A stretch of DNA of 16,654 bases from Thermohalobaculum sp964467005 (GCA_964467005.1 CAYXPI010000079.1:1-16654), one strand, 5' to 3'; counted from the stretch's first letter, positions 7,115 through 15,276 are shown. Program-made: numbers and translations. The notes: generated from the letters alone by a model not told the origin.

Positions 7115-7954
7115 ATGGACAAAATGTGGCGGAAATGGGGCGCACACCTTACGGTTGTGGCAGGGCTCGTCGCAATCGTCGTGACAGCACCCTTGGGGGC
7201 CAACGAATCGCTCGCTGCGGGAACCGTCCTTGAGAACGGGGTTCGTGCGTGGGATCGCTCCAACCTCAACACCAAGCGTCCGCCGAGGGCCGGCGCACGC
7301 CGCTTCGCGCCGAAGCCGAAGCTGGGCGCGCGCGGGAGCACCGCACCCCGCCGACAGCGTCACGCCTGGTTTTGGCAAGAGATGGACCCCGGCCTCGGCG
7401 CCGGCGGCGCCGAGCGCTGGGGCGCGGCCGTCGATCTCCTGAGGGCCCGTCGCCAGGCCGGGACCGCGCTCGTCAGCCGATCGCGGCTCGAACGGGTGGC
7501 GGAGCGCTGGGCCTCCGACGTCCAGGCCGTGGCGCGGCGGCATGGCATCTCGGAGGCGCTCATCCTCGCGGTCATCGCCGTCGAAAGCTCCGGCAACACC
7601 CACGCCGTCTCGCCAAAGGGCGCGACCGGGCTGATGCAGCTCATGCCCGCCACCGGGCGCCGCTTCGGCGTGACCGACCGGACCAACCCCGCCCAGAACC
7701 TCGCCGGCGGAACCGCCTATCTCGATCTCCTCCTCAAGCGCTTCCGCGGCGACGCGCTCCTGGCCCTTGCGGCCTACAATGCGGGGGAGAACGCGGTGGA
7801 CAGGAACGGCGGCGTGCCGCCCTATGCCGAGACGCGGGACTACGTGGTGCTGGTGCTCGATGCGGTGGCCGGGGTCGAGCGGCTCTGCGCGAGCCCGCAG
7901 ATCGGGCCGCGGGACCGCTGCGCCCTCCGCCGGGTGCGGGCGCCCCGGGCCTGA
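7115..7954 (+). CDS. Secreted lytic transglycosylase (SLT domain)
   Basis: This periplasmic enzyme of 279 residues cleaves peptidoglycan between N-acetylmuramic acid and N-acetylglucosamine. An N-terminal signal (about 8-35) ends near ANESLAAG. A basic, low-complexity linker (about 50-85) precedes the SLT fold (about 135-255). Its motifs are all present: VIAVESSGN with catalytic Glu157, GLMQLMPATGRRFGV (172-186), NLAGGTAYLDLLLKRF (195-210), ALAAYNAGENAV (217-228) and PYAETRDYV (236-244). The ATG at 7115 follows GGAG by 5 bases and gives a good signal peptide. Being divergent from the pilin genes, it may open the wall for pilus assembly, but general wall turnover is equally possible. It ends 3 bases from the stop of the convergent CoA-transferase. 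Confidence 0.9.
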   Translation: MDKMWRKWGAHLTVVAGLVAIVVTAPLGANESLAAGTVLENGVRAWDRSNLNTKRPPRAGARRFAPKPKLGARGSTAPRRQRHAWFWQEMDPGLGAGGAERWGAAVDLLRARRQAGTALVSRSRLERVAERWASDVQAVARRHGISEALILAVIAVESSGNTHAVSPKGATGLMQLMPATGRRFGVTDRTNPAQNLAGGTAYLDLLLKRFRGDALLALAAYNAGENAVDRNGGVPPYAETRDYVVLVLDAVAGVERLCASPQIGPRDRCALRRVRAPRA

Positions 7955-7957
7955 CGG

Positions 7958-9883
7958 TCACGAGCGCTCGAGAAAGGCCCGAGCCTCCTCCGCAGTCTCG
8001 AACACATGGGCCGGCCCGTGACGGGCCAGCGCCCGGCCGAGCTTCATGCGCATGAAGGCCGAGCCCGAGTAGCGCGTCACCCGGTCGTAGAACCGGTCCT
8101 CGAGCGCCTTCACCATCGCGGCATATGCGCTCTCGACCTCTTCGTCGATCCGGGCGCCATCGTAGTTCACCACCACGTCGACCCGGTGGCCGAGGGGCGC
8201 GCACACGTTCTCCACCCGGTCGCGGATGCGCTCCACGTCGTCGAGGCTCCGCACCCGCATCTTCTCGAAATTGTTGAAGAGGGTGCGCCCGTCCTGGTCG
8301 AGCGCGATCCGATGCTCGAGATCCAGGCGGAGGAGATCCACGCGCAGCCCCATGGGCTCGGGGCGGAAGATGCGCGGGTCCATCTCGTGCGGCTCGCGGA
8401 TGAGGGGGCGGAAGGCCATGCCCGGCAGGATGTCCCGCTCGGGGTCGATGCCGGGCGCGACCTCGAGGAGAAGGAGCCCGTCGGCGCAGAGCTCGAACAC
8501 GCAGCGCTCGGTGACGTAGAGCACACGCTGGCCGGTGGTCCGCGCCCGGGAGCCCGAGAAGGTGACCTGCTCCACCGCGTCGTGGAACTTGTTGGCCCGC
8601 CCCTCGCGCACCACGGCGAGCCGGCCCGCCTCCACCGCCACCTCGAGCCCGCCAGCGGTAAATGTGCCCGCGAAGACGACCTTCCGCGCGTTCTGGCTGA
8701 TGTTGATGAAGCCCCCCGCTCCGGCGAGCCGAGGCCCGAAGCGGGAGACGTTGACGTTGCCCTCCGCATCGGCCTCCGCCATGCCGAGGCAGGCAAGGTC
8801 GAGCCCCCCACCGTCGTAGAAGTCGAACTGCTGATTCTGGGCGATGATCGCATCGGTGTTGACCGCGGCCCCGAAATCGAGGCCCGAGGCCGGCTGGCCG
8901 CCCACGACCCCCGGCTCGGCCGTGAGGGTGAGGTGCTCGAGAAGCCCCTCCTCGCCGGCCACATTCGCCACGCCCTCGGGCATCCCGATGCCGAGATTGA
9001 CGATGCCGTTCACCGGCAGTTCGAAGGCCGCGCGCCGGGCGATCACCTTGCGCGCGTCGAGGGCCATCGGCGCCGCCGCGTCGGCCGGGGCCCGGTACCG
9101 GCCCGTGAAGGTGTGCGCGTAGGCGGTGGCGTAGGTCTGGCGGTGGTGCTCGGCATCGGCCACCACCACGGCATCGACCAGCGCGCCCGGGATCACCACC
9201 TCCCGCGCCGTGAGGGTGCGGGCGGCCACGATTCGCTCGACCTGGACGATGACGGCGCCGCCCGAGTTCTTGGCCGCCATCGCCTGGGCCAGCACATCGA
9301 GGATGAGCGCCTCCTTCTCCATGGTCACGTTGCCGGCCTCGTCAGCCGTGGTGCCGCGGAGGAGCGCCACGTCGATTGGGAGCGCCTTGTAGAAGAGCCA
9401 GTCCCGCCCGCCAAGGGTGAGATGCTCTACCAGTTCGTCCTGCGTGACCGCGTTGATCTTGCCACCCTCCTTGCGGGGATCGACGAAGGTCTCGAGGCCC
9501 ACATGGGTGAGGGTGCCCGGCTTGCCCGCGGCGATGTCGCGATAGAGATGCGAGATCACCCCCTGGGGCAGGTTGTAGGCCTCGATCTTGCCCGCCAGCG
9601 CGAGCTGCCCGAGCTTCGGGATGAGGCCCCAATGCCCGCCGATCACCCGGGCGAGGAGCCCGTCCGCCGCGAGCCGATTGAGCCCCCGGTCCTTCCCGTC
9701 CCCCTGGCCTGCGGCGAAGAGGAGCGTGAGGTCCCGCGGGTGCCCGGTCTCGCCATGGCGGCGGGCGATGGCGTCCAACAGCCCGTCCGGCACCCCGATG
9801 CCGACAAAGCCCGAGGTGGTGATCGTGTCGCCGTCCCGCACCAGCCGGGCCGCGGCGTCGGCGCTCACGCTCTTGCGCTTCAT
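7958..9883 (-). CDS. Acyl-CoA:acetate/3-ketoacid CoA-transferase (YdiF/Pct type) with C-terminal extension
   Basis: The enzyme moves CoA between short-chain acyl groups and acetate or ketoacids, in the cytoplasm. This is a fused alpha-beta CoA-transferase of 641 residues. The alpha half begins SGFVGIGVPDGLLDAI (24-39), and the beta half carries VNGIVNLGIGMPEGVANV (291-308). The expected catalytic glutamate is Glu323 in LTAEPGVVGGQP, aligning with the E-x-G motif of YdiF. YdiF has about 530 residues; here about 110 more follow (about 530-641), with VDVVVNYDGARI and VFETAEEARAFL, a pattern reminiscent of STAS/SpoIIAA-like folds. That comparison is only a guess. ATG 9883 follows GGGAGG. It is divergent from the enoyl-CoA isomerase-like gene across 113 bases, which suggests a shared acyl-CoA role. 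Substrate is unknown. Confidence 0.88.
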   Translation of the reverse strand: MKRKSVSADAAARLVRDGDTITTSGFVGIGVPDGLLDAIARRHGETGHPRDLTLLFAAGQGDGKDRGLNRLAADGLLARVIGGHWGLIPKLGQLALAGKIEAYNLPQGVISHLYRDIAAGKPGTLTHVGLETFVDPRKEGGKINAVTQDELVEHLTLGGRDWLFYKALPIDVALLRGTTADEAGNVTMEKEALILDVLAQAMAAKNSGGAVIVQVERIVAARTLTAREVVIPGALVDAVVVADAEHHRQTYATAYAHTFTGRYRAPADAAAPMALDARKVIARRAAFELPVNGIVNLGIGMPEGVANVAGEEGLLEHLTLTAEPGVVGGQPASGLDFGAAVNTDAIIAQNQQFDFYDGGGLDLACLGMAEADAEGNVNVSRFGPRLAGAGGFINISQNARKVVFAGTFTAGGLEVAVEAGRLAVVREGRANKFHDAVEQVTFSGSRARTTGQRVLYVTERCVFELCADGLLLLEVAPGIDPERDILPGMAFRPLIREPHEMDPRIFRPEPMGLRVDLLRLDLEHRIALDQDGRTLFNNFEKMRVRSLDDVERIRDRVENVCAPLGHRVDVVVNYDGARIDEEVESAYAAMVKALEDRFYDRVTRYSGSAFMRMKLGRALARHGPAHVFETAEEARAFLERS

Positions 9884-9996
9884 CGGATCCTCCCGTTTTC
9901 GTCAGGCTTCGCCGCGGGCGCTGGCGCGGTCAAGGGGTTGGGCCGGCCCTGGCGGCCGCGCGGGCGCTCGGCTAGGCTGAAGCCGGGAGGTGCCCC

Positions 9997-10773
9997 GTGG
10001 CCTACGCAACCATACGCTACGCGCTCGAGGGCGCGCGTGCGACCATCACCCTCGACCGGCCGGAGAAGCTCAACAGCCTGACGGCGGAGATGCGCCGCGA
10101 GCTCACCCACGCGCTCGACCGCGCGGCGGGGGAGGCGCGGGCCATCGTGCTGACCGGCGCGGGACGGGCATTTTGCGCGGGCCAGGATTTGGGCGACGCG
10201 GCGACAATCGAGGCGGTGGAGCTCGAGCGGGTGCTCCGCGAGGAGTACGAGCCGCTCCTCAGCCGCATCGCCGAGGCGCCCGTGCCGGTGATCGCGGCGG
10301 TCAACGGCGTCGCGGCCGGGGCGGGCTGCAACCTCGCTCTGGCGGCCGATCTCGTGGTTGCCGCACGGTCGGCCAGCTTCTCGGAGGCGTTCGCGCGGAT
10401 CGGGCTCCTCCCCGATGCCGGCGGCACCTTTCTGCTCCCCCGCCTCGTGGGGCGCGCCCGGGCCATGGGCATGTGCCTGTTCGCCGAACCGGTGCCGGCG
10501 GCGCGCGCGGCGGAGTGGGGGCTGATCTGGGAGATGGTGGAGGACACGGACCTTGCGGACCGCGCCGCCGCCCTCGGCACGCATCTGGCCGAGGGACCGA
10601 CCCTCGCCTTCCGCCTCTTGAAGGAGGCCATGCGCGCCTCGGCCGAGAACGGCCTTGCGGCCCAACTCGATCTCGAAGCCGAGCTCCAGGGGCAGGCCGG
10701 CCGCAGCCGGGACTTTCGCGAGGGCGTGCTCGCCTTCCTCGAGAAGCGCCCCCCCCGGTTCGAGGGCCGCTGA
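9997..10773 (+). CDS. Crotonase-family enoyl-CoA isomerase/hydratase (PaaG-like)
   Basis: This 258-residue protein spans a whole crotonase fold. CAGQDL (60-65) and NGVAAGAGCNLALAADLV (103-120) supply the oxyanion hole. The two glutamates used by true enoyl-CoA hydratases are not conserved: Asn112 and Phe132 stand in their places. Asp140 in IGLLPDAGGT (135-144) is the acid expected in PaaG and related isomerases. The likely reaction is therefore double-bond or ring-epoxide isomerisation of an acyl-CoA rather than hydration. No other phenylacetate genes are in view, so pathway and substrate stay open. The GTG start has GGGAGG 7 bases upstream. Its TGA directly abuts the ATG of glnE (TGAATG), so the two are probably co-transcribed and translationally coupled. 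Confidence 0.87.
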   Translation: MAYATIRYALEGARATITLDRPEKLNSLTAEMRRELTHALDRAAGEARAIVLTGAGRAFCAGQDLGDAATIEAVELERVLREEYEPLLSRIAEAPVPVIAAVNGVAAGAGCNLALAADLVVAARSASFSEAFARIGLLPDAGGTFLLPRLVGRARAMGMCLFAEPVPAARAAEWGLIWEMVEDTDLADRAAALGTHLAEGPTLAFRLLKEAMRASAENGLAAQLDLEAELQGQAGRSRDFREGVLAFLEKRPPRFEGR

Positions 10774-13665
10774 ATGACCGGCACTCCGGAGAGCTTCGCC
10801 GCCGCCATCCGCACTGCCCCCGTGGCCTGGGACGCGCGGAAGGGGGCCGACATCGTCGCCCGGCTGCCGGAGGAGCTTCGCTTGGGCGCGGCGGGCGACC
10901 TCCTCCGCGGGGTTTGCGCCTCGGCGCCCTACCTCGCGAGGCTGACGGAGCGCCACGGCGCCTGGCTGGCCGCGCGGATGGAGGAGACGCCACAGGCCGC
11001 GCTCGCCTCGGTGCTCTCGGAGATGGGGGAGGCGGCGACACATCCGGCAGAGGACCGGCGCCTCGGCGCGGCGCTCCGCCAGGCCAAGTCGCGCGGGGCT
11101 CTCCTCATCGCGCTGGCCGATTTGGGCGGGGTGTGGGATCTCGGCCAAATCACCGGCGCGCTCAGCGACCTGGCCGAAGCCGCGACCCGCACGGCCACCT
11201 CCGCGCTCCTGGCCGAGGCGCTCCGCCGCGGGCGGCTGCCGGGGCTCGGGCCCGACGATCTCGCGACGGGCGCGGGCTACGCCATCATCGCCATGGGCAA
11301 GCTTGGGGCGCGGGAGCTCAACTACTCCTCCGACATCGACCTCATCTGCCTCTTCGACCAGGACCGCGTCGCGCCGCAGGACTACGCCGAGGCCAAGGCC
11401 GGCTACATCCGCGTGACCCGGGGGCTCGTCAAGCTCCTCTCGGACCAGACGGCGGAAGGCTATGTCTTCCGCACCGATCTCCGGCTCCGGCCCACCCCCT
11501 CCACCACGCCGGTCTGCCTCGCGATGGAAGCGGCCGAACGCTATTACGAGCGTCAGGGGCGGACCTGGGAGCGCGCGGCGCACATCAAAGCCCGCCCGGT
11601 GGCCGGGGACATCCCCGCGGCGGACGCCTATCTCCAGCGCCTTGAACCCTTCGTTTGGCGCCGGCATCTCGATTTCGCGGCGATCGAAGACACGCACGAG
11701 ATGCTGCGCAAGATCCGGGCGAAGTCCGGAAAGTTCACCGCCGAGGGGCTGCCCGGCCACGACATCAAGCTCGAGCCCGGCGGGATCCGCGAGATCGAGT
11801 TCTTCGCCCAAACCCGGCAGCTGATCGGCGGCGGGCGCAGGCCGGCGCTCCGCGCCCCGGCCACCTGCGACGCGCTCGCCGCCCTCGCCCGACACGGCTG
11901 GATCAAGGCCGAGACCGCGGACCAACTCACGGCCGACTACACCGCCCACCGCACGCTCGAGCATCGCCTGCAAATGGTGGAGGACGCGCAGACCCAGACC
12001 ATCCCCGCCTCCGCCGAGGCGCGGGAGCGGATCGCCGCCCTCTCCGGCTGGGCCGACCGCGCGGCCTGGGAGCGTGACATCGCCGAGCGCCTTGCCCGCG
12101 TGCACGCCGCCACCGAGGCCTTCTTCAAGCCGCCGGAGGACCAGGCCGCCGCGCGGGCCGACCCCGAGGAGATCACCGAAGAGCGGCTGGCCGCGCTCGG
12201 CTTCAAGCGGCCAGAGGATGCCTGCCGCCGGATCGAGCGCTGGCGCTCCGGCGCGCTGCCGGCGACCCGCACGGCCCGGGCCCGGCGCCTCTATGCGGGG
12301 CTCGAGCCGCGGATCATCGGCGCCCTCTCCAAGGGCCACAGCCCGGACGAGGCGATCGCGGAGTTCGACCGCTTCCTTTCGGGGCTTCCGGCGGGCGTGC
12401 AGGTCTTCTCCCTCTTCACCGCCAACCCGCATCTCCTCGACCTCATCGTGGAGATCTGCGCCGTCGCCCCCAGGCTCTCGGTGCATCTGGGGCTGGAGCC
12501 GAAGGCGCTCGACGCCCTTCTCTCCGGGGACTTCTTCGCCCCGCTGCCGGACACCGCGGCGCTCCGGGACGATCTCGAAGCCTGGCTCGGGCGCGAGGCG
12601 GACTACGAGCGGGTGCTCGACGGCGTGCGCCGCTGGGCGCGGGAGTTCCGGTTTCGCGCGGGCGTGCAGGTGCTGACGGCCACGGCGGATGCGCGCGAGG
12701 CCGGGGGCGCGTTCTCGGCCATCGCCGAGGCCTGCCTCGGCGCTCTCTTCCCCCGGGTCGTGGCGGATTTCGCGGCGCGCCACGGGCCACCACCGGGCCG
12801 CGGGCTTTCGGTGATCGCGCTCGGCAAGCTCGGCTCGCGGGAGATGACCGCGAGCTCGGATCTCGACCTCATCACGGTCTACGATGCGGGCGGCGCCGAG
12901 AGTTCGGACGGGCCGCGACCGCTCGCTCCCTCGGTCTACTACCCGCGGCTCACCCAGGCGCTGGTGGCGGCCCTCACCGCGCCCACCGCCGAGGGCCGGC
13001 TCTACGAGGTGGACATGCGCCTCCGCCCCTCGGGCCGTCAGGGTCCCGTCGCCGTGAGCCTCGGGGCCTTCCGCACCTATCACGCCGAGAAGGCCTGGGT
13101 GTGGGAGCATATGGCGCTCACCCGCGCGCGGGTGGTGGGCGGCGCGCCGGAGGCGGGGCGCGCGGTCTCGGAGACCATCGCCGAGATCGTGCGCGCGCGG
13201 AGCGGGGCCGCCGACATCTGGCCCGAGGCGGCGGAGATGCGGAGCCGGCTGATGGAGGCCCATCAGGCGGAGCGGCGCGAGCCCTGGGCGCTCAAGCACG
13301 CGGCCGGCGGGCTCATGGAGATCGAGTTTTTCGCCCAGGCGGGGGCGCTCCGTCTCGGGCTCACCCCTCCCGTCGGCGCCGAGGTGGCCCTGCCGGAGAT
13401 GGTGGCGGCCGGGATGCTCAGCGCCGAGGCCGGGGAGCGGTTGGCGGCCGCGCATCGCCTCCAAATGGGGCTTCAGCAGGTCGAGCGGGTGGCGATGGAA
13501 AAGCCGCTGCACGAGGCGCCGCCGGGCCGGGCCCTCCAGGCCACGCTGGCGGCGGCCCTCGGCTTCCCCGCCTATTCGGCGCTCGAGGCGGCTCTCCTCG
13601 CTGCGCAGGCCGAGGCGGCGGAGATCGTGGCCCGCGCCTTCGCCGGCCCGGTCACTCCGGCTTGA
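10774..13665 (+). CDS. glnE: Bifunctional glutamine synthetase adenylyltransferase/adenylyl-removing enzyme
   Basis: GlnE adds AMP to glutamine synthetase when nitrogen is plentiful and removes it when nitrogen is scarce, under PII control. The 963-residue protein has the family's two nucleotidyltransferase halves. The N-terminal deadenylylase half has AIIAMGKLGARELNYSSDID (170-189), with Asp187 and Asp189. The C-terminal adenylyltransferase half has VIALGKLGSREMTASSDLD, with Asp696 and Asp698. Family blocks such as LRLRPTPSTTP, LEPGGIREIEFFAQTRQLI and YEVDMRLRPSGRQGPVAVS are intact. Length is normal. No separate ribosome site is needed if the start is coupled to the upstream stop. The last 14 bases overlap the 3' end of the convergent folB. 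Confidence 0.97.
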   Translation: MTGTPESFAAAIRTAPVAWDARKGADIVARLPEELRLGAAGDLLRGVCASAPYLARLTERHGAWLAARMEETPQAALASVLSEMGEAATHPAEDRRLGAALRQAKSRGALLIALADLGGVWDLGQITGALSDLAEAATRTATSALLAEALRRGRLPGLGPDDLATGAGYAIIAMGKLGARELNYSSDIDLICLFDQDRVAPQDYAEAKAGYIRVTRGLVKLLSDQTAEGYVFRTDLRLRPTPSTTPVCLAMEAAERYYERQGRTWERAAHIKARPVAGDIPAADAYLQRLEPFVWRRHLDFAAIEDTHEMLRKIRAKSGKFTAEGLPGHDIKLEPGGIREIEFFAQTRQLIGGGRRPALRAPATCDALAALARHGWIKAETADQLTADYTAHRTLEHRLQMVEDAQTQTIPASAEARERIAALSGWADRAAWERDIAERLARVHAATEAFFKPPEDQAAARADPEEITEERLAALGFKRPEDACRRIERWRSGALPATRTARARRLYAGLEPRIIGALSKGHSPDEAIAEFDRFLSGLPAGVQVFSLFTANPHLLDLIVEICAVAPRLSVHLGLEPKALDALLSGDFFAPLPDTAALRDDLEAWLGREADYERVLDGVRRWAREFRFRAGVQVLTATADAREAGGAFSAIAEACLGALFPRVVADFAARHGPPPGRGLSVIALGKLGSREMTASSDLDLITVYDAGGAESSDGPRPLAPSVYYPRLTQALVAALTAPTAEGRLYEVDMRLRPSGRQGPVAVSLGAFRTYHAEKAWVWEHMALTRARVVGGAPEAGRAVSETIAEIVRARSGAADIWPEAAEMRSRLMEAHQAERREPWALKHAAGGLMEIEFFAQAGALRLGLTPPVGAEVALPEMVAAGMLSAEAGERLAAAHRLQMGLQQVERVAMEKPLHEAPPGRALQATLAAALGFPAYSALEAALLAAQAEAAEIVARAFAGPVTPA

Positions 13666-14122
13666 GCTCGGCGGCGAGCGCCCACACCCGCTCGTTCGCC
13701 TCCGGGCTCCGCGCCCGGGTGATCTGGCAGCCGAGGCGAGCGCCGCCCGGCAGCCGATCGAGCTTCTCGATCCGGATCGTCACCCGCCGGGCGCGCGGAT
13801 CGATCAGAAGCATCTGCGCCAGCCGCTCGGCGAAGGTCTCGAGGAGGTTCATGCGAGGGCCGGCGGCCAGATCCTCGATCGAACTCACCAGCACGTCGTA
13901 ATTGATCACCCGGCCCACCTGATCGTCGATATGCGCACTGTTGCGCGTGACGTCGAGCGCGATGTCGAAGCGCACGCGCTGGCGCACGCCGTGCTCCTCG
14001 CGATAGGCGCCGATCTCGATCTCCGACACATAGTCGGCCAGGAACACGCGGTCCGCCGGCAACTCCGCCGCTCCGGCCGCCGGCTCCGCTCCGCCCAAGG
14101 GCAGCGCCGCGGGATCGCTCAT
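13652..14122 (-). CDS. folB: Dihydroneopterin aldolase (folate synthesis)
   Basis: FolB converts 7,8-dihydroneopterin to 6-hydroxymethyl-7,8-dihydropterin and glycolaldehyde in tetrahydrofolate synthesis. The protein is 156 residues, longer than the usual 120 because of an Ala/Pro/Gly-rich N-terminal stretch (1-24). The fold runs from DRVFLADYVSEIEIGAYREE (24-43) to about 137. Candidate active-site residues are Glu42/43, Tyr75 in VINYD, Glu95 in LLETFAE and Lys120 in IEKLDRLPGG. The ATG at 14122 has GGGAG 6 bases upstream; an open extension to 14266 has no family resemblance. The stop lies inside the end of glnE, so the two transcripts overlap tail to tail. No other folate genes are in the window. 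Confidence 0.88.
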   Translation of the reverse strand: MSDPAALPLGGAEPAAGAAELPADRVFLADYVSEIEIGAYREEHGVRQRVRFDIALDVTRNSAHIDDQVGRVINYDVLVSSIEDLAAGPRMNLLETFAERLAQMLLIDPRARRVTIRIEKLDRLPGGARLGCQITRARSPEANERVWALAAELKPE

Positions 14123-14649
14123 CTCCTGCTCCCATGCCGAGGCCCCCCGAGGGCACCGATTGGCCGCGGAGCCTAGCGACCTCCCGCCACGCTGGCCACG
14201 GGAAAATGTATGGACCGCCCCGTGCGCGCAAGTGTGGTCTCGGTCTGCACGGAACGTTCGCGTCAATGTATCCGGCTTCTCAGTGGAGCCACCTGCTCCG
14301 GGCGTCGCTGCCGGGCGTTCCCGCCTCGCGCGCTTCCTAACCCCGCTGACGCGACCGGCGATCCTGGCGGCGAGCTGGACGAGCGTCTACGGGATCATCG
14401 TCTACCAGGTGAACGTGCATGGCAGCTTCCCCACCGCGGTCTCTGTGGCGCATGCCGCCGTACGATCCGCCTGCTTGGCGCGGCTTGGAACAGAGCGGCT
14501 TCGCGCAGGTCAGGGCCAGTGACGCTGGCCAAAGGCAGCGCCATTGCTGCCGGGACAGGCGGCATATCGCGCTGGTGGCTCGGCTCGCAGGCTCTTTGGG
14601 ACTTCGATGCCCTGCGCGTGTCGCAAGCCTCCCTCGCCGGTTTGTCGAC
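14123..14649. other. Stretch without a supported gene upstream of folB
   Basis: The first 100-150 bases probably carry the folB promoter: TACATT-like sequence near 14206-14211 (minus strand) is the nearest -10 candidate, without a convincing -35 box. A plus-strand open frame around 14332-14522 reads TRPAILAASWTSVYGIIVYQ and has G/C-rich third positions, but lacks a ribosome site and any recognised family. It may be a gene remnant. The rest shows no RNA gene or repeat that I can support. Confidence 0.4.
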
Positions 14650-14672
14650 AGGGCGGATCGCTTCACCGCCCT
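14650..14672 (-). terminator. Hairpin just downstream of the small calcium-loop protein gene
   Basis: A perfect 7-bp stem (AGGGCGG, 14650-14656, with CCGCCCT, 14666-14672) and 9-base loop starts 23 bases after the TAG at 14696-14698. On the minus strand no T-run follows, so termination would be imperfect; on the plus strand TTTCC follows. Its position supports the small gene as a separate transcription unit. Confidence 0.4.
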
Positions 14673-14695
14673 TTCCAGTGTTTGCAGGCCGTCTT

Positions 14696-15016
14696 CTAGA
14701 ACGAAAAGAAATCGAACCCACTGAAGACGCTGGAAAAGTCGAACTCCGCGTAGGGCGAGTCAATGCGCGCACGCGCCCCTGCCAATGCGTCGGAAGAGTT
14801 GAACCCAACGCTGGTTGCGAAATCCTCCGTTCCGGCGACGACCTGTCCCGAGATCGTCGTGCCGCTGTCAGTGACGCGTGTTTCGTCCACGAAAATCGGC
14901 TCGTCGGCCAGATTGACAGCATTGTCGCCATCAAGGTCGAAGTCGGCGGTGTCGGCGAACACGAAGGTTTCGTTCACGTCAGAGTTCAAGATGTCTGTGA
15001 TCATAGCTCGCTCCAT
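14696..15016 (-). CDS. Small acidic protein with one dockerin/EF-hand-like calcium loop (unknown function)
   Basis: This is a 106-residue protein of no recognised family. It is rich in Asp, Glu, Ser, Thr and Phe and nearly lysine-free. Residues 28-39 (DLDGDNAVNLAD) fit the calcium loop of dockerin-type EF-hands: acidic residues at loop positions 1, 3, 5 and 12, with Val-Asn at 8-9. Only one such loop is present, whereas dockerins carry two. The C-terminus is a Phe/Ser/Asp-rich tail (about 91-106) ending in Phe. There is no signal peptide; a non-classical export route is possible but not shown. ATG 15016 follows AAGGG by 6 bases, and ATG 15004 follows GGAG by 6, so either may start. Codon use is less G/C-biased than in neighbouring core genes, consistent with acquired DNA. 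It lies between folB and a decayed insertion sequence. Confidence 0.6.
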   Translation of the reverse strand: MERAMITDILNSDVNETFVFADTADFDLDGDNAVNLADEPIFVDETRVTDSGTTISGQVVAGTEDFATSVGFNSSDALAGARARIDSPYAEFDFSSVFSGFDFFSF

Positions 15017-15021
15017 GGTTG

Positions 15022-15041
15022 ACCCTTCGGTTGAGAAGGGT
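15022..15041 (-). promoter_or_regulatory. Hairpin enclosing the ribosome-binding site of the small acidic protein gene
   Basis: Read on the minus strand, ACCCTTC pairs perfectly with GAAGGGT across a six-base loop. The 3' arm contains the AAGGG that would serve ATG 15016. Folding could hide this site and shift initiation to ATG 15004, which has its own GGAG. On the plus strand the same stem is followed by four T bases, so a plus-strand terminator is the alternative reading. Confidence 0.4.
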
Positions 15042-15276
15042 TTTGGGCGCGGGGTGGACGGGATCCGTGGGCTGACCGCGCGCGCATCCTGTCCGTTCCC
15101 GAACGAGCGCCTTTGGTTCTGTCGAGCACAGACGTGTTATCCGCAGTCCGATCAGGCGAGTTTCTAACGCGGCCGGCGAGGGCCGATTTCCCGCTTCAGC
15201 CCTGACCGGCGCGGATCGTGTCAGTGCCATCCCTGCGTCACCACGCACGCCGTCTCATGGTCGGGCTGCTCTGATC

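Noticed and set aside
9884..9996. TTGACC (9928-9933, minus strand) as a -35 box for the CoA-transferase
   Set aside because: No acceptable -10 hexamer lies 16-18 bases downstream, so I do not call a promoter, although one must exist in this divergent gap.
8006..10081. A 691-codon open frame antisense to the CoA-transferase
   Set aside because: The translation is His/Arg/Glu-rich with no domain, while the minus-strand frame has full CoA-transferase motifs and a ribosome site.
9880..13512. A 1,210-codon open frame antisense to glnE
   Set aside because: glnE on the plus strand is certain. Long antisense frames without stops are expected in very G+C-rich coding DNA, and the antisense protein is Arg/Gly/Glu-rich low-complexity text without family features.
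14210..15022. A 270-codon plus-strand frame across the islet
   Set aside because: It has no ribosome site, and its second half is antisense to the better supported small acidic protein. Composition drifts from Arg-rich to mixed, with no recognised motif.
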